DNA from: Brevundimonas sp. UBA5866
Lineage (GTDB): Bacteria; Pseudomonadota; Alphaproteobacteria; Caulobacterales; Caulobacteraceae
DNA: 47,344 nt
Direction: 5' to 3'
NCBI RefSeq assembly: GCF_002432125.1
Contig: NZ_DJFS01000069.1
Location: 1 to 47,344, forward strand
The position numbers and the translations under genes are program-made. A model generated the notes under the pieces. That model made no database searches, was not told the DNA's origin, and worked only from the letters and a program-made list of their open reading frames with translations. This document shows positions 35,377-42,464 of the stretch, piece after piece. Within the stretch, counting starts at the first letter, position 1, and every line of letters begins with the position of its first letter.

Positions 35377-35391
35377 TGCGAATGGCTCGCA
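35377..35391 (-). promoter_or_regulatory. palindrome upstream of fbpA, candidate Fur-type box
   Basis: TGCGA-ATGGC-TCGCA is a perfect 5-5-5 palindrome 40 bp upstream of the iron transporter. Its position and shape suit an iron-responsive repressor of the Fur family. The exact consensus in this genus was not checked. Confidence 0.45.
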
Positions 35392-35588
35392 AAATCGTTG
35401 GGGCATTCTGACGCACAAGGAAGGTGGGGTTATTTCACGCCTGCGGGCAAGGCGTAATCGGAACGCGGTCTTCATGTGATGACCCGATAACGTCAGTTAC
35501 GGGTGGAAAGCCTTTTTATCCAAACATTGAGGGCAAAACCCGGAACGCATAGGTTGTCTTAGCTTCGAACCGAAACAGGACATGTGTT

Positions 35589-35760
35589 GTGGTTGGAACC
35601 GTCTTGATGTCGTTCGTTCTCTTAAGTCTTTCGGCATCGCAGGCATGAGCCCAAGACGCTGCCGCGCCGTACGCAGCCCCCCTTCGTGCCAAGCTATCGG
35701 ATGGCCGACATCTCTACTTTTATTGCGCGGGGGGGCGCGACCCGCGGCCGGATGACGCAC
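35589..35760 (+). pseudogene. possible remnant of a secreted protein (hydrolase-like N-terminus)
   Basis: GTG 35589 encodes a signal-peptide-like start (MVGTVLMSFVLLSLSASQA) ending at TGA 35646-35648. The same frame continues AQDAAAPYAAPLRAKLSDGR then HLYFYCAGG, resembling the first strands of secreted alpha/beta hydrolases, before losing protein character after the G-run at 35731. No catalytic region remains. The rest of the 507-bp gap between fbpA and the fasciclin gene holds only the palindrome at 35377 and a GGAAC-N16-GTT motif at 35595-35618. The call is tentative. Confidence 0.35.
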
Positions 35761-35844
35761 GACGAAGATATGGAACATCCGGCCACTACCGGTCCTCGTA
35801 TCTCCTAGGTTCGTACCGACGCGGACCTTTTCAGGAACCTCGAC

Positions 35845-36423
35845 ATGAAGCTCTCTGCAATCCTCGGCGCCGCATCCGCCGCCGCACTCCTCGCCGCTGC
35901 GCCCGCCGCTTTCGCCGATCAGCATGGTGGCATGCATCAATCGACGGTCACAGTCGGAGGCGCCGCGATGTATCCGAGCAAGACGATCGTCGAGAACGCA
36001 GTCGCCTCGCCGATCCACACCACCCTGGTCGCCGCGGTCACCGCCGCCGGGCTCGTGGAGACCCTGTCTGGCCCGGGCCCCTTCACCGTCTTCGCTCCGA
36101 CCGACGACGCCTTTGCCGCACTACCTGCCGGAACCGTCGAGACCCTGGTCCGACCGGAAAACAAGGCAAAGCTGACCAATATCCTGACCTATCATGTGGT
36201 CGCGGGCCGCGTGACCGCCGCTGACGTCATTGAGCTAATCCGCGCGGGCGGCGGTTCCGCAGCGATCACGACTGTGTCAGGCGGCACGCTGACAGCATCC
36301 ATACGGGATGGCTCGGTCATCCTGACCGACGAGAAAGGCGGCGTCGCCACAGTGACCCAGGCTGATGTTTTCCAGTCGAACGGCGTGATTCATGTCACTG
36401 ATGCGGTGTCGCTCCCGAACTAG
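35845..36423 (+). CDS. fasciclin-domain secreted protein
   Basis: The 192-residue protein has a signal peptide (cleavage after AFA, about residue 24) and one fasciclin (FAS1) domain. The H1 block is VENAVASPIHTTLVAAVTAAGLVETLSGPGPFTVFAPTDDAFAALP, given here as residues about 50-95. The H2 block is NGVIHVTDAV near the end, with the YHVVAG strand between. FAS1 proteins take part in adhesion or envelope functions. ATG 35845 has AGGAA upstream. A GNRA-capped hairpin follows the gene. Flanking non-coding stretches on both sides are unusually long for this region, so the gene may be a later arrival. Confidence 0.9.
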   Translation: MKLSAILGAASAAALLAAAPAAFADQHGGMHQSTVTVGGAAMYPSKTIVENAVASPIHTTLVAAVTAAGLVETLSGPGPFTVFAPTDDAFAALPAGTVETLVRPENKAKLTNILTYHVVAGRVTAADVIELIRAGGGSAAITTVSGGTLTASIRDGSVILTDEKGGVATVTQADVFQSNGVIHVTDAVSLPN

Positions 36424-36431
36424 GTCCCGCT

Positions 36432-36494
36432 GCGGAGGTGTCGAAAGACACTTCCGCCCACCGGCGTTGTTCCTGAGGCGTTGAATCCAACGCC
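36432..36494 (+). terminator. two hairpins after the fasciclin gene
   Basis: The first (36432-36457) is an 11-bp stem GCGGAGGTGTC / GACACTTCCGC with one G-T wobble and a GAAA tetraloop. The second (36477-36494) is GGCGTTG-AATC-CAACGCC. Neither has a U-tract, so they are probable mRNA 3'-end structures or weak terminators. The remaining bases to 36777 show no gene I can support. Confidence 0.45.
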
Positions 36495-36868
36495 CGGACC
36501 GTCAGATTCGGGGTGAATAGCCGAACTCGCCGCGGCAATGATGACCTCGGCCTGTTTCACATTCGGTGTGCGATCCGGAACAGAAAAGCCTCTCTAACAG
36601 GTGGTGGAGCGCAGCCGCGATCTGGAATTCCGTCGCTACGGTCAACGCATCGCGGTCCAAACGGTCGTGACGGGCGATAGGCCATGCACCGGGCAACGAG
36701 CGGTGACATGGCCAGTTCATTTGACCCATCTGCCGTTCAATGCGACAGCCGCCTCAGCAACAGTTCAGGAGCGCACCATGTCCATCACCCTCTACGGCAT
36801 CAAGGCCTGTGAGCAACTTGTTACGGTTGTAGCGCTTAATTTCTAAGTAAATCAGAGGATTGATGATT

Positions 36869-37216
36869 ATGGCCGTGATTATGTATGGTATCCCAAATTG
36901 CGATACCGTCAAAAAAGCTAGGACTTGGCTGGCGGAGAATGGCGTCGAGTTCACCTTCCATGACTACAAGAAGCATGGTGTCCCTGCCGACCAGCTGAAG
37001 CAGTGGGTCGATGAGCATGGATGGGAAGTCGTGCTCAATCGGGCAGGGACTACGTTCAAGAAGCTGCCTGATGAAGCCAAGACTGATCTGAACGCAGATA
37101 AGGCCATTGCATTCATGATTGAGCAGCCGTCGATGATTAAGAGACCGATCCTAGATCTAGGGGCGAAGCGATTGGTGGGCTTTAAGGCAGATGTCTACGC
37201 AGCTTCACTGAAATAA
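36869..37216 (+). CDS. ArsC/YffB-like reductase family protein carried by the insertion
   Basis: The 115-residue protein (MAVIMYGIPNCDTVKKARTW...) is a complete homologue of the gene that the insertion breaks. The conserved cysteine in NCDTVKKA and the long shared block TTFKKLPDEAK... and MIEQPSMIKRP are visible. It is clearly diverged, and closer in style to beta- or gammaproteobacterial copies. ATG 36869 is preceded by AGAGGA at 9 nt; earlier starts at 36860 and 36863 are too close to it. The start lies 22 bp after the stop of the interrupted 5' stub, so the host promoter and termination-reinitiation could drive it. ArsC/YffB proteins are thioredoxin-fold. The exact reaction of this branch is not established. 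Confidence 0.9.
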   Translation: MAVIMYGIPNCDTVKKARTWLAENGVEFTFHDYKKHGVPADQLKQWVDEHGWEVVLNRAGTTFKKLPDEAKTDLNADKAIAFMIEQPSMIKRPILDLGAKRLVGFKADVYAASLK

Positions 37217-37344
37217 GCGACCGCGCTCCCTAAAATCTAAGTATCAAAGATATTTGAAATTGAGCCGTCCATATGCTCTAGCTTAGTCGAGAGCTCGCCA
37301 TCAGACTCAGAAAGCTCTCTCGTATAGATAATGGGAGAAGAGTT
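37217..37344 (+). promoter_or_regulatory. spacer inside the insertion with an inverted repeat
   Basis: GAGAGCT (37289-37295) and AGCTCTC (37313-37319) form a 7-bp inverted repeat upstream of TATAGATAATGGGAGAAGAG, which supplies the ribosome site GGGAGAAGAG for the ATG at 37345. It may be the promoter or operator of the orphan gene. Confidence 0.4.
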
Positions 37345-37878
37345 ATGGGGTTAGATTATTACGATCTTACGGAAGATGTGCGTCGGTATATGGTTGAAGA
37401 AATCGAGCACGATATAAAAAATGGATCTCTATACTTTAGTAACTATTTGAACGAAACTGGCTTCAGTTCTTGGCCTGATTATTTGATTGAAAGTGCTAAG
37501 GCTGGTTCTGATGATTCTCTTGCGAGAATGATTTCCATTAATGGATGCTTCAAGGAGACGGTTCCGAGGAAGAAGCCTTCTGGAGGTTATTCGCAAGTAC
37601 AGGTTCCATATACTGCGCATGAGACATTATCTGAGTCGCAGTTTAACCAGTATTATATGAGAGCGCTAAGCAGGCTTGCTCTAGATAATGATATTGATCA
37701 GCTTGAGATTTATAGAGCAAAACAAACTGGGGTGCCTCGCCCGCAATCTGAGGCTTTGATTGGCACTTATCTTCATCCTCAGGTCGTGCTCGATGAGCTC
37801 CGAAGAACCGTCGGTGTGGAGCCTGATTTGGGATTACCATTACCTAACTCAGGATTGTCTCTGAAGTTGCCGAGATAG
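37345..37878 (+). CDS. AT-rich orphan gene in the insertion, 177 residues
   Basis: I cannot name the family. The protein is soluble, with no signal or membrane segment. It starts with a Tyr/Asp-rich helix (MGLDYYDLTEDVRRYMVEEI) and has a middle basic-glycine segment (RKKPSGGYSQVQVPYTA). A helix with FNQYYMRALSRLALDNDIDQLEIYRAK follows (positions about 98-124). A Pro/Leu-rich end reads GLPLPNSGLSLKLP. The FN-YY-RAL pattern and the ordered end suggest a conserved, functional protein and not random sequence. Codon use is AT-rich and unlike every gene around it. It could be the mobility or maintenance function of the insert, or cargo. Confidence 0.75.
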   Translation: MGLDYYDLTEDVRRYMVEEIEHDIKNGSLYFSNYLNETGFSSWPDYLIESAKAGSDDSLARMISINGCFKETVPRKKPSGGYSQVQVPYTAHETLSESQFNQYYMRALSRLALDNDIDQLEIYRAKQTGVPRPQSEALIGTYLHPQVVLDELRRTVGVEPDLGLPLPNSGLSLKLPR

Positions 37879-38263
37879 AGTTTTGTTAAGTATATGAAAT
37901 AAAAGAATATATCTTTACTAAACTGCGGCCCTGTCAAAATGGGACACGATGAAGAAGGCCCGCGTTTGGCTGGACGAGAATGGCGTGGCCTATGACTTCC
38001 ACGATTATAAGGCCAAGGGCGCGGACAAGGCCGAGCTGGAAAAGTGGGTGGCCGAGCATGGCTGGGAAAAGGTGCTGAACAAGGCGGGCACCACCTTCCG
38101 CAAGCTGCCGGATGAGGCCAAGGCCGACATCGATGCCGCCAAGGCCATTGCCCTGATGATCGAGCAGCCGTCGATGATCAAACGTCCGGTGCTGGATCTG
38201 GGCAATGGCAAGACGGTTCTGGGCTTCAAGCCCGAACTCTATCAGTCAGTCCTGAAAGGCTGA

Positions 38264-38503
38264 TCAGCCTTCAACAGTGGCTGCGGGCCTGTCCTGGCCG
38301 TCGGCGTGTTGGGTGATCCACTGACCTTCGCTGTCCTGGAACTCGATATAGGCGTCTTCATCCGGGACCTTCTGTTCGCGGGCCGCGCGGACGGCCGCCG
38401 CGCGGGCCGAGTCGTGGTCCGGATAGGTTTCGGACCAGGTGTCTCCGAGGCGATAGGCCCAGCCGCCGTCATGTTCTTCGATGCGATAGGTAATCTGTGG
38501 CAT
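38264..38503 (-). CDS. DUF2188-type small protein
   Basis: The 79-residue protein starts at ATG 38503, with AAGGAAA 7 nt upstream. The longer frame to 38545 was not used. The pattern, W-x-Y-R-L-G near residue 15 followed by HDSARAAAVRAAREQKV and a terminal strand IEFQDSEGQW, is a short beta-alpha-beta DUF2188-like fold often found as stress-associated small proteins. Its stop abuts the stop of the split ArsC/YffB-like gene, tail to tail. Function is unknown. Confidence 0.75.
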   Translation of the reverse strand: MPQITYRIEEHDGGWAYRLGDTWSETYPDHDSARAAAVRAAREQKVPDEDAYIEFQDSEGQWITQHADGQDRPAATVEG

Positions 38504-38668
38504 GTGCGGTTTCCTTTTTGTGGGCGTCTGAAGGAAACTCCCCAACGGGAAACTGGCTGCGCCGCTGCCTTACGAAGATTTCATGTCCCGCCGTGCATCT
38601 GTGACGCTAGGTAGATGTCTCATATCACCGAAAGGCCCCTGACGGGCCGGGTGAAAGGATAAAGCCTA

Positions 38669-39070
38669 ATGGAAGAGATCGTCGCCATTATCGCCATTTT
38701 GTCGACCTTCGGCACGATTGCGGCCATCTGTGTGCTGCCCAGCTATTTCAAGCATCGCAGCCAGAAGGACATGCAGAAAACGGTTCGCACCGCGATTGGC
38801 GAGGGCCAGTCGCTGCCGGCCGAGTTGATCGAGGTCATGACCCGCGATGTGAAGAAGGGGCTTCCGTCGAAGTCACGCGATATCCGCCGCGGCGTGCTCT
38901 GGATCGCCGCAGGTGTGGGGCTGGCGCTGATGGGCCAGTTCACGTCCCTTGAGATTGGCGTGGACAATGTTGTGCCGTTCAACAATGGACTGCTGGGCGT
39001 GGCCTGTGTCCCGTTTGTTTTTGGGATCGCCTATCTGATACTGTCGCGCTTCAACAAAATCCCGGACTGA
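38669..39070 (+). CDS. DUF6249-like membrane protein in the sigma-factor operon
   Basis: The 133-residue protein has three hydrophobic segments (about 2-25, 74-94 and 102-124) with a cytoplasmic helix between the first two (KHRSQKDMQKTVRTAIGEGQSLPAELIEVM). This arrangement is typical of small DUF6249 membrane proteins found next to ECF sigma factor genes. It starts 13 bp before the sigma gene. A role as sensor or modulator of the sigma factor is an inference. Confidence 0.7.
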   Translation: MEEIVAIIAILSTFGTIAAICVLPSYFKHRSQKDMQKTVRTAIGEGQSLPAELIEVMTRDVKKGLPSKSRDIRRGVLWIAAGVGLALMGQFTSLEIGVDNVVPFNNGLLGVACVPFVFGIAYLILSRFNKIPD

Positions 39071-39083
39071 GAAGCCCTGGAAT

Positions 39084-39653
39084 ATGAAGCGCAAACAGCC
39101 CCTTTCGGCCCTGCATGATGTGGAACTGGCTGCTATCGCGGCAGCGGGCGGGCGTCATGAATTCGGAGAGCTTGTACGACGGCACTCGCCGTTCGTGCGG
39201 GCCCTCCTACGCCGTATGGGGGCGCAGTATGCCGTGGCCGACGACATAGCGCAGGATGCGTTCATGCGGGCCTACGAGAAATGCGTTGATTATCGGGGGC
39301 AGGGGAGCTTCGGATCCTGGGTCGGGCGTATCGCTGCGCGTCTGTACCTGCGCCAGATCAAGCAGGAAGCCCGCTATACCGAGGTCGACCCCCTATCGGA
39401 CGAGGTTTGGGAAAGTCTGGAACTGGACCCTGTCGGGCGTTGCGATCTGGACAAGGCGCTCAATGCTTTGAGCGAACCCGAACGCATGTGTGTTTCCCTG
39501 TGTCACGGCGCAGGCCTGACACACGAAGAGATCGGCGCGTCCCTGAACCTGCCGTTGGGCACGGTGAAGTCACACGTCAAGCGGGGGCTTCAAAAACTGC
39601 GAAACCGGCTGATACCCCAGCCTTTCGCTGAATCGAGGTTGGATCATGTCTGA
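39084..39653 (+). CDS. ECF-type RNA polymerase sigma factor
   Basis: The 189-residue protein contains sigma region 2 (LVRRHSPFVRALLRRMG... DDIAQDAFMRAYEK) at about 28-95 and region 4 (ALNALSEPERMCVSLCHGAGLTHEEIGASLNLPLGTVKSHVKRGLQKLR, residues about 125-175). There is no region 1 or 3, which defines the extracytoplasmic-function group. It redirects RNA polymerase to stress promoters. It is encoded between two small membrane proteins. The downstream one overlaps its end by 8 bp. Confidence 0.92.
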   Translation: MKRKQPLSALHDVELAAIAAAGGRHEFGELVRRHSPFVRALLRRMGAQYAVADDIAQDAFMRAYEKCVDYRGQGSFGSWVGRIAARLYLRQIKQEARYTEVDPLSDEVWESLELDPVGRCDLDKALNALSEPERMCVSLCHGAGLTHEEIGASLNLPLGTVKSHVKRGLQKLRNRLIPQPFAESRLDHV

Positions 39654-40053
39654 AAGCGAGTTTGATCCCGCAGTCGAGAAGGCCTACCGGGTCACGCCCG
39701 AGTTCGCCGATTCGGCGCTGTTCGATGCCGAGGTGGCTGTCAGGCTTGAAAACCGCTGGCGCTGGCGTCGCGGTTTGATGATTCTTGTCGGCGTAATCGG
39801 TGTGCTGTTCATTGGCAGCCGCATGGTGAAACTTCAGCTGACAGGCGCAACGCGCGAGGCTCTGTTCACGACATTCAAGGCGCGCGAGGAACGTACCGCT
39901 GCGTTTGGCGCGCTTAAAGAAATGTCGCAGCAATTAGGCCTGTCGGACGTGTCATTGGGGATTCTCAGCGGCCCGTATCTGCTGATCATGTTCGGCGTAG
40001 CGGCGACGATTGTACTGGGCGTTATGGCCGTCCGCCTGTCGAAATCTCTTTAA
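39646..40053 (+). CDS. small two-helix membrane protein, sigma-operon partner
   Basis: The 135-residue protein has a cytoplasmic N-terminus (about 1-37), a hydrophobic helix (about 43-62), a periplasmic loop (about 65-108) and a second helix (about 108-130). Its start overlaps the sigma gene by 8 bp, a position usually held by an anti-sigma factor. The zinc HxxxCxxC motif of classical anti-sigma factors is absent, so this would be a different type. I do not recognise the family. Confidence 0.65.
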   Translation: MSESEFDPAVEKAYRVTPEFADSALFDAEVAVRLENRWRWRRGLMILVGVIGVLFIGSRMVKLQLTGATREALFTTFKAREERTAAFGALKEMSQQLGLSDVSLGILSGPYLLIMFGVAATIVLGVMAVRLSKSL

Positions 40054-40199
40054 GATCGCCGTTTTCCAGCCTTGATCGACCTTTAATCGCGAAAAAGAAA
40101 CAGTCTGTGGCACTGCCCTCGTTGCGGGCAGCGCCGGGACACTTTAGGGTCGCGACGAATTTGCCACCCGTGTTTTCAACGGCTTTTGGGGCGACTGTC

Positions 40200-40988
40200 T
40201 TGGTTGATGTCTTCGAACAGGTCGAAGAGGAGCTTCGCTCCGAACGTATTAAGCGCTTTGCACGTGTCTGGCTGCCGATCGGTGCCGGCGTGGGTGCTGT
40301 TGCGCTGATTGGTGCGCTGGGCTGGTGGGGGTACCAGTCGTGGCAGACCGGTGAGGCCGAAAAGGCTTCGACAGCTTACCAGCGCGGTATCGAAGCCGCT
40401 GCTGCGGGTAATTTCGATCAAGCCAACACGGCCTTTGGCGAAGCGGCTGACACCGGCTCGCGTGGCTATAAGGCTATGGCCCTGATGCAGCAGGCCGCGA
40501 TCGCCGTCGAGCAGAACAAGATCCAGGACGCCGTTCGCCTGTTCGATGAGGCCGCAAAGGCCGGCAAGGATCCGGTTATCGCCGATGCTGCCGCACTGAA
40601 GGCGGCCTATCTGCTGGTGGATACCGCGCCGCTGGACGATCTGAAGGCCCGTCTGGAACCGCTGACCGGCGACAAGCGTCCGTATTCGGTACTGGCCCAG
40701 GAAGCCTTGGCCACCGTGCTGCTGATGAATGACAAGGGGGCCGATGCCCGCGAAATCTTCGTGCAGCTTCAACTGGGCCAAAACGTTCCGGAAACGGTCC
40801 GCCAGCGCGCCAATGTCGGTGTCCAGCTGATCGACTCCGGGACCTCGGGTGCCGTCAAGAAGATTGTGGCCGAGGCGATCAAGCTTCCGACTACGGTGCC
40901 CGGCGCACCTGCGGCGGCCGCTCCTGTACAGGCAGCGCCGGCTGAGACTGCGCCGGCTGCCCCCGCTCAACCTGCTCAAGCCCAGTAA
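40200..40988 (+). CDS. YfgM-like tetratricopeptide membrane protein
   Basis: TTG 40200 (GGGG upstream) gives VDVFEQVEEELRSERIKRFARVW, the typical cytoplasmic start; the longer frame from 40107 is not protein-like. The 262-residue protein has one membrane helix (about 27-47) and a periplasmic tetratricopeptide region (about 50-225), then an Ala/Pro-rich tail. YfgM proteins work with the SecYEG translocon and periplasmic chaperones. The order yfgM-bamB-der matches E. coli. The last genes are 20 bp and 31 bp apart, so this is one operon. Confidence 0.85.
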   Translation: MVDVFEQVEEELRSERIKRFARVWLPIGAGVGAVALIGALGWWGYQSWQTGEAEKASTAYQRGIEAAAAGNFDQANTAFGEAADTGSRGYKAMALMQQAAIAVEQNKIQDAVRLFDEAAKAGKDPVIADAAALKAAYLLVDTAPLDDLKARLEPLTGDKRPYSVLAQEALATVLLMNDKGADAREIFVQLQLGQNVPETVRQRANVGVQLIDSGTSGAVKKIVAEAIKLPTTVPGAPAAAAPVQAAPAETAPAAPAQPAQAQ

Positions 40989-41008
40989 TCTTGCACGAGA
41001 AGTCCGAG

Positions 41009-42433
41009 ATGAATCGTTCGCTGAAAATTGCTCTGATGTGCGGATTGGCCGCTACCGTTGCCTCGTGTGGCACGGTCAAAAAGGTCCTGCCGTTCGTCAA
41101 CAAGGATGACGGCCCCAAGGCTGTCGCCACCCAAGGCGAGCGCATCTCGATCCTCGAGTTCGAACAGCAGTTGACCCCGTCACCGGCGCTGTCGGGTCGT
41201 GACTTCTTCATTCCGGGCCCGCAATCGGTCGCCCAGTGGAGCCAGCCGGGCGGCAACGCCGAGAACGATGTCGGCCACGTCATTGCAGCCCCCGAATTCA
41301 AGGTCGCATGGCGTCGCAATATCGGTGCTGATTCTGACCGTATGCGTCAGGTGATGTCGCCTCCGGTGGCGGCTGACGGCCGTATCTTCGTCATCGACGG
41401 CGAGGCCCAGGTCTCGGCTGTCGATGCGGGCACCGGCGAAATCGTGTGGCGCAAGAACCTTGCGACGGACGAACGCGATGGCGGTGGGCGCTTCCTGCGT
41501 GTCATCCCGACCGGCGGTGGCAAGACCGGCGGCGGTTTCGGCGGCGGCGTGGCGGTATCGGGCAATACGGTTTTCGTATCCTCGGGCTATCGCACCGTGA
41601 CCGCCCTGAACTCGGCTACGGGCGAGATCATCTGGCAGCACCAGACGGACCTGCCGATCCACGGCGCACCGACCGTGGCGTCGAACCGCCTGTATGTGGT
41701 GGACGTCGATAACCAGCTGCTCGCGCTTGATATCGCCACGGGTATGCCGACCTGGTCCTATCGCGGCATTACCGAACCGGCCCGTATCATGCGCGCCTCC
41801 AGTCCGGCGGTCAGCGGCGACACCGTCATCGCGCCGTTCTCGTCCGGTCAGGTCGTGGCCCTGCGTGCCACCAACGGCCAGCCGGTTTGGGAAGAGGTGC
41901 TGTCGCGCACCAGCCGCACCAACGCCCTGTCGGAACTGCGCGATATTGCCGGTCGTCCGGTTATCAGCCGTGGCTCTGTCTATGCCGTCAGCCAGTCGGG
42001 CCTGATGCAGTCGCTGGACCTGCGTACCGGCAATCCGAAATGGGAACTGCCGATCGGTGGCGTGAATGCGCCCCTGCCGGTGGGGGATGTGGTCTATGTC
42101 GTGTCCAAGACCGGCGAGCTGACCGTGATCAACCGCGAATCCGGCCAGATCTACTGGACCCGCGACCTCAACGAAGGTCGAGTCCGTGAAGAAGGTGGCT
42201 GGTTCTTTGGCTTCGGCAAGCGTACGGTGCGCCCGACGTGGTCCGGTCCTGTGCTGGCCTCGAACCGTCTGGTGCTGGTGAACTCGGATGGCCAACTGGT
42301 GGCCTTTGATCCGAAGACCGGCGCGCAGACCGCTACCATCAACCTGGGGGCTCCGGCCTACATCGCGCCCGCCGCCTATAACGGCGCGCTCTATGTCCTG
42401 ACCGACGACGCCCGCCTCATCAGCATCCGCTGA
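41009..42433 (+). CDS. bamB: outer membrane assembly lipoprotein BamB
   Basis: The 474-residue protein starts at ATG 41009; an upstream TTG at 40991 would spoil the signal. The lipobox is VASC (Cys20). The mature part is an eight-bladed PQQ-type beta-propeller. Repeated blade motifs include DAGTGEIVWRKNL, NSATGEIIWQHQ, DIATGMPTWSYRG, RATNGQPVWEE, DLRTGNPKWELP and NRESGQIYWTRD. BamB is the scaffold lipoprotein of the BAM complex that folds outer-membrane beta-barrels. It is longer than E. coli BamB (392 residues) because of an N-terminal linker and extra loops. Confidence 0.93.
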   Translation: MNRSLKIALMCGLAATVASCGTVKKVLPFVNKDDGPKAVATQGERISILEFEQQLTPSPALSGRDFFIPGPQSVAQWSQPGGNAENDVGHVIAAPEFKVAWRRNIGADSDRMRQVMSPPVAADGRIFVIDGEAQVSAVDAGTGEIVWRKNLATDERDGGGRFLRVIPTGGGKTGGGFGGGVAVSGNTVFVSSGYRTVTALNSATGEIIWQHQTDLPIHGAPTVASNRLYVVDVDNQLLALDIATGMPTWSYRGITEPARIMRASSPAVSGDTVIAPFSSGQVVALRATNGQPVWEEVLSRTSRTNALSELRDIAGRPVISRGSVYAVSQSGLMQSLDLRTGNPKWELPIGGVNAPLPVGDVVYVVSKTGELTVINRESGQIYWTRDLNEGRVREEGGWFFGFGKRTVRPTWSGPVLASNRLVLVNSDGQLVAFDPKTGAQTATINLGAPAYIAPAAYNGALYVLTDDARLISIR

Positions 42434-42464
42434 CCTTGTACAAAAATTGCGTTAGAAGGCCGAC

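Larger units (their letters stand above)
36811..37942 (+). mobile_element. 1132-bp insertion carrying a replacement gene copy and an orphan gene
   Basis: The insert begins GAGCAACTTGTTACGG after TGT and ends TCAAAATGG before GACACG. Duplication at the target is at most the 2 bp GA. The first 19 nt of CAACTTGTTACGGTTGTAG and of the right end read inward (CATTTTGACAGGGCCGCAG) agree at 11 positions, a weak inverted repeat. Within the insert are a complete divergent homologue of the interrupted gene and a 177-residue AT-rich gene. No transposase, integrase, reverse transcriptase or homing endonuclease is visible. Base composition is clearly lower in GC than the flanks, which supports transfer from elsewhere. 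Confidence 0.75.
36778..38263 (+). pseudogene. resident ArsC/YffB-like gene, split by a 1132-bp insertion
   Basis: The 5' part (36778-36810) encodes MSITLYGIKAC. The 3' part (37943-38263) encodes DTMKKARVWLDENGVAYDFH... to LYQSVLKG. Joined, they give a complete 117-residue thioredoxin-fold protein of the ArsC/Spx/YffB family, with the conserved cysteine as codon 11. The insertion falls exactly between the Cys codon TGT and the Asp codon GAC. As it stands the 5' stub reads on for eleven codons (EQLVTVVALNF) and stops at 36846. The 3' part could start at ATG 37949 but would lack the first strand and the cysteine, so the original protein is lost. Confidence 0.88.

Noticed and set aside
35595..35618. 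GGAAC-N16-GTT general-stress sigma (EcfG) promoter for the fasciclin gene
   Set aside because: Spacing to the full CGTT is one short, it lies 230 bp from the gene and falls inside the possible remnant reading frame.
36502..36729. 75-codon minus-strand frame upstream of the split gene
   Set aside because: No ribosome site, no recognisable domain, His/Arg-rich shadow-like composition.
36811..37942. Self-splicing intron as explanation of the insert
   Set aside because: The TGT-U before and G at the end fit group I intron ends, but no intron core or endonuclease gene is recognisable and the content is a homologue of the host gene. Not fully excluded.
36811..37942. Integron gene cassette
   Set aside because: No GTTRRRY core site, no attC-like palindrome and no integron integrase nearby; the site is inside a gene.
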